Source: Cliona cf. orientalis (Eukaryota > Porifera > Demospongiae > Clionaida > Clionaidae). From it: a DNA stretch of 64,000 bases. Every line of letters starts with the position of its first letter. Position 1 is the first letter of the stretch. The notes beneath the pieces were generated by a model. The model worked only from the letters and a program-made list of their open reading frames with translations, made no database searches and was not told where the DNA came from. Shown one piece after another: positions 55,054 through 64,000 of the stretch. The translations under genes and the position numbers were made by a program. The stretch spans positions 2,312,545 through 2,376,544 of the forward strand of contig OZ005706.1 in NCBI GenBank assembly GCA_963930775.1. The letters are read 5' to 3'.

Positions 55054-57700
55054 ATGGCAGACACTGCTACTGACACTGGTGCCGGCCAGTCTGAGCAGAC
55101 TGAACAAACACAGCCAAATGGACACACTACTGCACCTCAACAGACACTTACGGTGAGGAGAAGAGTGAGAGAGGGCTAGAGGAAGGGATGGAGAAAGGAG
55201 AGAGGGGGGGGAGGGGGGGAAGGAGAGAGCAGTGTTCTCCCCAGGCCCTTTCAGCATAGCGGCCCCCATGCCTTCCATAGCCCTATTTCTTTGATGTGGG
55301 AACCAAAATGATTGATGTGGTCACAAACCGCCCAAACCACCCCCACCCGCTAGGCCTTCATTTTATCCTGGGGAGAACCCTGGAGAGGGGGTGGGGAGAG
55401 AGTGGAGAGAGAGAGAGAGATATCAAGTAACTACCGTATAGCCGGAAAATTTGGCGGGGAATTAAATTTGGCAGTTTGGCGGTCGATATTACAACTGCCA
55501 AATTAAAATCCGCCAAAATTTCATACTCGCATATATACGTATGGCGATCCCGTACCTAACGACCAAATTTAAATCCGCCAATATTCTTGCTATAGCGATT
55601 TTGGACTCAACCGCCAAATTTAATTCCCGCCAATATTTCCGGCTATACGGTATATAGCAAACACTCTTTCATCTATATACACATGTACTACAGAGTTACG
55701 TTATGGCAGACTTGAGTGCTACTGGTCTCTTCTTTCTACGCATGACCACCATTGCCTATTCAATTGCATACTTTATTTCTACACTAGGGTGAGTGGTCCT
55801 GACCATTTCATGAAATTGTTCACAAAAGGTATAATGATATCATTTCTTGACTTGCAGGATTCTTGGTTTAGTCCGATCAGCTTACCTGAACGCCATGTTG
55901 GCAGCATTCTTCACATTCAGTATTCGATTCTTCCAGAGATACAAGCAAGCGAATGTAAGTATGTCGGATTTGCACAGCCCATATTTCTATGTGTAACCTT
56001 GAGAAGCTGGAGATGAGGTTGATTTTAGCATACTATACGTGCAATATTGCTTTTTTTTATTCATTTCAGATTCACCCGTTCAGCAAGGAGATGTTGGCTC
56101 TCCTGACGACCGAGGACAGTGGACACTACATGTTCTACACCTTCTACTACTACAACCAGTACCCCCTAACAAGTCAGTTCTTAGATACATGTGTACAACC
56201 CAGTCTATCGTAGCCTCATCCCCAGGCCACTCCTATCTTTTTTTCTGTGTGTAGCATTGAAAATGTAGGAGTGACCTGGGAATGTGGCTAGTTTGTCGAG
56301 CTATAGACCTTTCCCGATGCACGTTAGTGCTTATAGTATTCGACTACGGTAGAGATGCTTGTGCTTATACTGTAGTGTCCTGGGTGAGGTTTAAACATAA
56401 CTCGCGATTTTGGCCCGCATGGGTGCTTGCCCGGGATCAGAATTCGTAGAAGCTGCTACAATGGCCCCTTGAAATGTGATACGTGGGTGCTTACCCGGGA
56501 GTGGGCGCTTGTCTGGGACACTGCGGTAGTACTCGACTACTGTAGAGATACAGGCAGGCCAATGTTTCTCATTTAAGATTATTATTCTCTATTGTTAATG
56601 TGAAAGCTTCTTTAGAGTTACTGTATACTGCTGTGTACCTAGGGGACTACCTCGATAGACTAGATACGTACAATAATAATATTATTATTATAACCATGAC
56701 ATGATATGTATGGTAGTGCATGTGTGTTTGTGCTAAAGTGATAGTAATCTGTCTCAATTTTCAGTATACCTGATCCCGCCGTTCCTCTATGCCCTCATGT
56801 TCAGTGTGAACTACACCACGGGACTATTGCCAGTGAGTTTCAAACATTGAATTTTGTGTAATTATGCGAGTTGGGTGCTGAGCCAGTGCACTGTGATAAC
56901 TTATAATGAACTTAATGTTTTTGAGGCCCATTTTGACAGATTTACAGTTATTACAGTATTTCCAATAGCTGTTGATTTGCTGCTTTCTTTCTCTCAGTTT
57001 CTCCCGGCTGGTCTTCAAAGAGTTTGGGGACAACTAAATGCGAAGATTGCGGGTGGTCAATCAGAGATTAGGAGGTTCATTGCCTATACAGAGATTTTTC
57101 TGATGGCTGTTGTTATCTGGAATGCCTTCATGTGAGTGAAGAAATGAATACTGTAGTAGTGTTTGGTAATGGTCGTCTGATAGTATGACCATGTTAATGA
57201 TGTATTATAATATTATGTACCTCTCTCTCTCTCTCTCCCCCTCTCCCCCTCCCTCCCTCTCTGCAGTGGCTACATGTTCATTCTTGCGCCCTTCATGCAC
57301 TATCATTTCCTGAAGCTGCGCTACCAGTCTGTGAGGAATAACTCCGTGGCGTAAGTCATGCAACACACATCTATACAAATTCTATACCTACTGTCACATT
57401 AATTGCCATCCCCCCCACCTACCCAAAATCAAAACTAGTCCGGTTCTGAAGGCTGTTTAGTGCTGACAAGCCTACTGTTTTTTTGTTTGGGATCAAAAAA
57501 CTCTGAATCAAAAAATGTAAATGACTGTTCGTTAGATTCCACTCTTTTCATGCAGGTTGGTGTTCTCTGATCTCCGTGTGGCGTGTGACTACCTGGCACG
57601 GCACCCCAGGTGCCCCTCATTTGCAGCCACCATCATCACTAAAGTGGTGGCCTTTGTGTCAGCTCTAGCTCCACAGAGACCAATGAGACGAGAGGCATAG
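55054..57700 (+). CDS. TMEM33: Transmembrane protein 33 (Pom33/Kr-h2 family)
   Basis: 274 aa from eight exons: 55054-55152, 55694-55788, 55858-55954, 56070-56172, 56765-56832, 56998-57131, 57267-57350, 57556-57700. ER and nuclear-envelope membrane protein that shapes ER tubules and affects nuclear pores and the unfolded protein response. Three to four hydrophobic spans (ATGLFFLRMTTIAYSIAYF; LNAMLAAFFTFSIRFFQRY; YLIPPFLYALMFS; EIFLMAVVIWNAF) and conserved EIFLM, YHFLKLRYQSVRN and a C-terminal AFVSALAP match TMEM33. The N-terminus MADT is shared with the human protein and is followed by a Q/T-rich stretch. The ATG lies three bases after an acceptor (TATAG, then GGAG), so a non-coding or upstream coding exon must precede it. 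AATAAA at 57763. Confidence 0.93.
55432..55652. repeat. MITE family B, copy 1
   Basis: 221 bp with ends TACCGTATAGCCGGAAAATT / AATATTTCCGGCTATACGGTA and the interior motif TACGTATGGCGATCCCGTAC. GGCGG/CCGCC-AAATTT words recur throughout. In TMEM33 intron 1. Confidence 0.92.
56211..56290. repeat. 80-bp MITE, TAGCCTCATCCCCAGG ends
   Basis: TAGCCTCATCCCCAGGCCAC at the left, GTGACCTGGGAATGTGGCTA at the right. Same end family as 41435-41543 and 21172-21493. In a TMEM33 intron. Confidence 0.8.
56368..56528. repeat. Element with TACTGTAGTGTCC / GGACACTGCGGTA ends
   Basis: Best-preserved copy of the dispersed GGGTGCTTACCC family. It is flanked by imperfect direct copies of TATTCGACTACGGTAGAGAT (56336 region) and TACTCGACTACTGTAGAGAT (56530 region), longer than a normal target duplication. 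Confidence 0.65.
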
Positions 57701-58302
57701 CATAACACAATGTTAGCTATCCATGTTCTATAATAATATAATATTATTATATACTTTGATTCAATAAATTTTTAGGCGATAATGACTAAAGGTATCGACT
57801 CCATTGTATAATTATACTTCAAAGTCATAGGTGAAAGCTTAAGGTTATCAACTTGTGACAACGTCACCCCTTGATCTATTAGATCTAAAATGCACACCAT
57901 GCATAATAATATTATTATTATGAAACCTAGCATACTAGCTTAGCATCTATAACGAACGATTATGCACCATGCACTCCCAGTCTGTACAACATTGGTAGAA
58001 TCAGAATAGTTATGATGTTATAATCCATCTCATACACAAGCTTGTATTATAATATACACACATTTTAAACACCTACGAAAGTGACAGCAACAACAAAAAT
58101 ACATTGTATTTATTTATTATACAATGTCATGTAAGTGTGACAACACAAAATACAATAATAAATTATTTGGTAACAATACGTCACAATCCACCTAAGAGTC
58201 AGATATGCGTGGATGCACAAGATAAGACATAACATGGAGTGCTCTATACAAGAAAAATATACCCATCAGCTCAGGATGGCTCAATGTGTGCATGACATTG
58301 TG
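57701..58302. other. Intergenic, convergent TMEM33 and LRCH
   Basis: 600 bp of AT-rich 3' flank. Apart from the TMEM33 polyadenylation signal nothing is recognised. Confidence 0.5.
57763..57768 (+). terminator. Polyadenylation signal AATAAA of TMEM33
   Basis: 63 nt after the TMEM33 stop codon. Confidence 0.65.
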
Positions 58303-61300
58303 TCAGACTAGGTTGCCTGGCTTAGTCTCTAGCACTCGCTGTAGGCAGTTGATGACACGGACCGGGTCACGCATTTCTATAATGTCGCCTGCTGAACACA
58401 GCTGCAGGTGGGAGAGAGTGTGTGTATCGAAAAGATTTTTTATATGGGATCTCAATCAGCCAAGTCATAGCTTGGCTATGTACAAGGTTAGTGTGCAATA
58501 ATTAATTTTGTACTCACCAACTCCTGTGGAATATTAAGTTTTTTGCATGCATCAATGAAAGCAGATACATTCACTGTCTGCTTGATGCGAGAGATTGGCT
58601 GCAAGAGAAAAAATGAATAGCATCACAGCACCATACAATAGCAATGTACATCTTGTGTACGCATTTGTAGCAAACCCTGAAATAGTAACACTGAACTCAG
58701 TATAGATTTTTTTGTTCCCAAGCATGCCCAGTTATTAAATTCCCACCAAATAATTATTTTCTGACTACAATACATTACTGTTGAGCTAACAGAGAGAGAT
58801 AGCCACCATAATAACTTAATTGTCCCCAGGCCCTCTCTCTCCCAGCTTGTAACGTGCACGTGCAACAGAGGCTTTAATATTATGATAAACTTAAACTTAC
58901 TACACCCGAGGATGGTCTGTTTATGTTGGGTATGAGGCCGGGGTGGAGCCTGTTGACCACCTCACACAGCACCACACCGTCACACACCCACTCCCCAATG
59001 TCGTCGGGAAGCTGGACACCCATCAGCGTCTCAATGCCCTGCAGCATGGCAAGTGGAAAAGTGATGATAATTTTGTGCAAAATTGGAAACATTCATGACA
59101 TATGCACTCGTACAATATTATATATAGTCAAATGAATAGTTTTGTTTAAATTTCACGATCTACAGTATATTGGTGGGCTTTAATTAGGGCTAATCTAGTA
59201 CCTGACTATACATGTACATCGTACTTGCAATATTATATCTCAGTACATAGCTACGTGTATATGTACAACATGTATTATAGTGTGTTACCTTTTTAACATG
59301 TTGATTCTTTTCTAAAATTAAGTTCATCTGTAGTTGCTGCCGTCTGATGGTATAGTTAGGATCCGTCTCCTTCAAAAACTTGAAGACATCTTTCTCCTTC
59401 TTTCTCCGTGGAGAGCTTCCCATGCGTGGCCATGTGGCGTCCAATGGGGACGAGGGACTGCCACGCCCATCCGAGTCGGACGTGGAAGGGGAACGCCTCT
59501 TGCGGGACGTGGGAGATCCCTGTAGCTCTCGGATCTCAATCCCGGGAATCTCTGGTGAGGACTCCATCCGACCACCTTCAGGAGCTGCCAAAATTAATGT
59601 ACAGCACACAATAAATTAACATATCTTCACAACATACATAATATATTGCTGTAGTCATAAAGCTCAAGTGTATATACATGTTTGCGTGTGCAGGGGGAGG
59701 GGGCCAAAAATAACTCTGAACGACAAAAATCCCCCAAAATTACCTCCTAACCACGCTACAGTGCAGATATCTACCTACTCTACAACCGTATCCCTCCCTT
59801 GTCAAGGGCTTATGGACTCCTTGCTCTTAGTACACATGTAAGTATGCTGGGGAGAACACTAAGTACTACTTTATGGGGATCAGTTGCTAACCTTTCTTTT
59901 GCGGTGTCTTCGGTGCTTTCTTGGGCGGTCGTTTGAGAGGCGCTGGTGGGGGAGCCTTACTCTTCTTCACTTCTGTCAAGTTCTCCGCTGATGAGTGAGC
60001 GACCTTCTTTGCTGGAGGCGCCAGCTTCCCCTTCTCCTCAGCTGCTGCCTCAAGGAGATCATCAACAGAGTGAAACGGTTTCTGTGCACAAGAAGCAAGC
60101 AGTAAAGCAAACATAAGGCATATGAATACAACTCAGCGTAGACTAGCATTGAATTGCATGCTACAATGCTTGGTATGCTCCACGTAGACTTGTATAGAAG
60201 TTCAGCACCCTTATCCTAATCAATTCTTGATGTGATACACTTAGTTTTGATCACTTCACTCCCTCCCTGCTTATGCAGGTAATGACAACGCATCGGGTGG
60301 ATTTTCTCCATGACATGAATCACATCAGAATTTTTAATTGTCTTAGAAATAATTGGAAAGCTTATAATAACATTATTATTGTACATTTAATTTTAGTCTA
60401 GCTATAATCGATAGATAATGCATCCATCCTTCTTCCCTGATGCACAAGCAGGGAGTGAGTGAGGTCAAAGGCCTAGCTGGCAGATTACGTACTTTGTCCT
60501 TGGGTGTGGTTGATTCCTCGAGCAGCTCCTCCGAGGGCGGAGACTCGTTGGTGGGCGTGATGCTCCCCTCCCTGTCGCTATCTCCACCTCCATCTCCAGC
60601 CCGACCTGAACAAGAACAGGAACATTGGACAAGATCTAAACTGTCTTGCAGTCATGCACGTCATTATACCGTATAGCTGGAAAATTTGGCGGGGAATTAT
60701 AGTTGGCGGTTTGGCAGTCTATATTACAACCGCCAAATTAAAATCTGCCAAAATTTCCTACTCGCATATATACGTATGGCGATCCCATACTGAACTGCTA
60801 AATTTAAATCCGCCAATATTCTTGTAATAGCGATTTTGGGCTCAACTGCCAAATTTAATTCCCGCCAATACTTCCAGCTATACGGTAATAACATATAGCT
60901 ACATACATGTACTGCAGTACAGAGGAACTCTTAATTTCCCTCCTCTAATTAAGAATGGGAAACTATGCAAATGGCAGTACATTGTTACTTACTAACATAG
61001 AGAAAAGTTAGCCATGCTTCCACGATATTTTGGCCACGCCCTTTGTCTTAAAAGCTTCCATGCACGCTAGCACTTTCGTATTACTGCAGAAGCATTAAGT
61101 CTTGTGGGTGGAAAGTTATGACTGCCAAGTCAACCACAAAAAATTAATAACGAAAATTATTAGCTCCCCACAAAAAATTAATGACCAAGACACACGTACA
61201 TGTATGTATACACACATAACATGTACGTCATGTATGTAGAGTGTACATACTGTACTGATGGCATGGCCAAATATGGGATGACGTAACTCAAACCAACCAA

Positions 61301-63935
61301 CTGCCAAATTACTGTTGTATTCACAGCACGCGGCAAGCGCTAATTACCACATATCATTAGTACTGGTCAGTGCCAATCATACACATACACACACATGTAC
61401 ACATACATGTACACATACAATGACCTAATGAACGGAGTACATTGTATTGTACACACATTGTAAAAAAGCACATACAAAAGGTTGATATTAACAATGAGGT
61501 ACTACATGGAATAGAACAGGCCATGACTAATTGATGACAAATGACTAGCTTGGTTACCATGGCAGCCCATGCATACAGACAGAAGCCCAATGAGTGTGAG
61601 TGTGTATGGCCCCAACATACATGTGTAGCCATAGAGAGAGAGACAGGGAAAAGACAGGGAAAGATAAAACAAGGGAGTGGGCTAAAGAGAACAGTTGACA
61701 AGAGGAAATTCAAGTAGTCTTTTGGGGCTACAGATATGACCCTCTCTCTCCTTAGCTCCCTTCCATTTTTGAAACCTATCACACTAACCTATAGTTTGTG
61801 CATGAGTGTGAAGCCTTGCAATACGCAAAGAACAGCTCTATTGTTGAACGGTTGGCACGCCTAATCAAAAGCTTAAAGTTTGTCCTTTCTACAAGACAAG
61901 CACCACCTAGTCCCTATTGTGCTGCAACTATTTGGCATATACAGCATTCCTATGGCTTCTCTTTTTCTGTTACACCACTCTATATAAAGCACGATGTTGT
62001 CTACACGGCATAGCCTAGCAACTGACAGCAGCTGCTCTGTCTCTAAACACGTACAGGCACGATATAGTGAGGGAGGGTGGGTGGGTGTGCTGATGTATGT
62101 ACGTCTTGTGCGCTTTTCGTAGCAATACACACCATGCTTTGGAAAAAAATAAACACGTACATTGTAGACGTGGGTGGGTCAGATAGCTAAGCAAGGTGAC
62201 ACATACACATGGATTTACATACCAGCTGGAGCTAGAGCAGAGGGGTGTGTGAAAACACTGACAGCTGTCTACTGTAAGCAAAAGCAGAGAAGCCATTCTT
62301 TGTCAACCTTCCCCAATAATTATTGTTTTTTTTGTGAATAGGGAGAGTTTAATAAGCAATTGAGAGGCTAAGGAGAGAGAGAGATGATAAAATAATAAGT
62401 GTAGATAAACTTTCAGAGTGCAGAGGGCAGTTGGTTGGTTGGTTGAGTAACGCTCAAATATTTTCAGTTTTGTTTTTTTTCCATGCCACACAAAACAACG
62501 AATTTAGTTTGTTTTTGCGGAAGCATGGTATGTATTGCAACTATTAAACACACACATATTATATACATCAATACACTCACATACACCCATCCACCCACCC
62601 CTCATATCATGCGTGCACATGAAAGACAGTAGTAGCCTTACAGACTTACAAAGTTTCTATCCATATCCGTCCATTTTCACCAAGAAGTTAGAGACCAGCC
62701 GGTTGCAGCGTCGATTAATCATGCCAATTACGACAGGAGCTTCACTCACAATAATAGTATTTAAAAAAATACAGAAAGCTTGCAGTTTGGCTGAATGAGG
62801 TAGCTAGAACTGCAAATACTCCACACACACACACACAATAATTGTGGAGAGCAGCCGAGAGTGCTTCAAGCATACCCCAGTTTGTCAAATTACTCAGCAG
62901 CAAACGCATAATAATATCATGCCAAGCTGAAGACGAAAACACTATGAATAGGGATGATACCATATAGCAGGGAAACATTTACTTTTATTCAATGGTTGCT
63001 GAACTCACGAGCGCCAGTGACACTGATCATGCGATCATACAGACTATATTCTACTAGCGCATCTAATGAGAGCTGTCTCGCCAAATTTAAGCTATTATGG
63101 TATGTAATGCTTTTTCGCACAGAAAGAGGTATGCTTGAAGCATTTCAACTTGACTCCATGATTCATATTACACGTATGTACATGTCAGTAACAAAAATAG
63201 TAACTACCAGTATGATATAAATAGATGGTACTGGGCTTGCATCATAATGATGTGATGTCAAAAATCAATACATGCATGTATATGAATGATTTATGTATAC
63301 AATAACGGGTAGACGCATGACCACACCCACAAATATGTGTGACCACGCCCAATGATTGATGCAGCATACAAACAATGCACATTGATGATTCATAAATAAC
63401 ACTACTAACTATTCTAGGTAAAAAGTTCAGTTAGTTACCATGTATAACCATACAAAATGGTGATTTAGATCCACATACAGCATAACTATAAATTTCAGAT
63501 AATTAGAGAGAAAAACCGAAGGGGTATATCATACAAAATTAAAGCGCAACGCTGGAACGGGTATATATATCACTATTATGAATCGAAAAGGGAATCAAGC
63601 TAGACACTCGACTCATGATATGACGTAGGTAACCCACTAACGTGATGCTTACGAGATGGGGAATCGTGTTGAACAGTACCTTGTTTGGGTGGTTCCAGTG
63701 GAGGCTGGAGGAGAAGAGAGGGAGGGAGAGGTTGAGAGGGAGAAGGAGGGAGGGAGGGAGGGAGGGAGAGAGAGGGGAGGAGGGAGGAAGAGACAGACAG
63801 GATCATTTGGACATCGCTAGCCTTGAAGTTTCGTCAACTTACTGGCTTTTTCTTCTTCTCTGGAGACTGTTTTGGTGCGGGAGACTTGTCAGCTGTTACA
63901 ATATGAAGGTCAGTGGCACTGCGGCTCTGAGGGTT
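58303..63935 (-). CDS. LRCH family protein, C-terminal part (calponin-homology domain)
   Basis: Leucine-rich-repeat and CH domain protein; relatives link the cortical actin/septin cytoskeleton to DOCK GEFs. Exons in the window: 63935-63843, 63704-63680, 60605-60493, 60081-59892, 59584-59289, 59038-58901, 58598-58518, 58401-58303, all joined in frame. The LRR part is expected beyond the right edge. Order seen: Pro/Lys/Ser-rich linker (SPAPKQSPEKKKKP, SKAPPPAPLKRPPKK), a conserved helix (DPNYTIRRQQLQMNLILEKN), then CH: LPDDIGEWVCDGVVLCEVVNRL, NINRPSSG, VSAFIDACKKLNIPQELLCSAGDI and a C-terminus ending KPGNLV. LPDDI, DGVVLC and FxDACKKLG with LC are LRCH hallmarks. Gene number within the family not assigned. 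Intron 60606-63679 is 3.1 kb. Confidence 0.88.
60606..63679 (-). other. Large LRCH intron
   Basis: 3.1 kb, with MITE family B at 60667-60887 close to the 3' exon and many ACATGTACATGT stretches. No further exons are needed: the flanking exons are in matching phase. Open frames in it have no domain. Confidence 0.6.
60667..60887. repeat. MITE family B, copy 2
   Basis: 221 bp, same length, ends (TACCGTATAGCTGGAAAATT / CTTCCAGCTATACGGTA) and interior (TACGTATGGCGATCCC) as 55432-55652, with scattered changes. In an LRCH intron. Confidence 0.92.
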
Positions 63936-64000
63936 CTGTAATTCATTATTACAATACATAAGTCATACTGATGCCAGTCCAGAGGTCAAGTTCTTCATAC

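Overview
The window reads as animal (metazoan) DNA: intron-rich genes with GT-AG introns, mostly short, no operons of bacterial type, and orthologues of animal-specific genes (CSK-type kinase, KDM6A/UTX, LRCH, ANKRD49, CMC4, TMEM33). Compact introns, dense small inverted-repeat elements, and a gene joining a Roc-type GTPase to other signalling domains suggest a sponge (demosponge-like). That placement is inference; no rRNA or mitochondrial marker is present to prove it.

Layout. 1-146 is a fold-back repeat. 861-3385 (+) holds the C-terminal two thirds of a clan-3 cytochrome P450. 5059-19035 (-) is one very large gene. I could splice it by hand in an unbroken frame over 17 exons (5082 nt, 1693 aa): SH3-SH2-CSK-like (pseudo)kinase-Ig-X-Ig-X-Roc-like GTPase-COR-like region-helical tail. 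Its 4.6 kb third intron is full of MITEs. 19036-24394 is mostly repeats. 24395-25153 (-) is an intronless HAE/PCxxC nucleic-acid deaminase with an RG-rich tail. 26569-26859 (-) encodes a small secreted peptide. 27071-29675 (-) is a K+-dependent Na+/Ca2+ exchanger.

29941-35196 (+) is glutathione reductase (10 exons). 35548-37105 (-) is ANKRD49 and 37293-38345 (+) is an intronless UDP-glucose 4-epimerase. 39048-53852 (-) is a full-length KDM6A/UTX (21 exons, 1706 aa). 54202-54747 (+) is CMC4, followed at once by TMEM33 at 55054-57700 (+). 58303-63935 (-) is the 3' part of an LRCH gene that continues off the right edge.

Three gene pairs are head to head across 188-350 bp (exchanger/GSR, ANKRD49/GALE, KDM6A/CMC4), so bidirectional promoters are likely. 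CMC4 and TMEM33 look as if they may share a transcript. The most novel items are the kinase-Ig-Roc chimera, whose kinase has lost the DFG aspartate and most of the glycine loop, and the deaminase with the RG tail. Exon borders were assigned by eye from splice consensus, frame continuity and family similarity; no alignment program was run.
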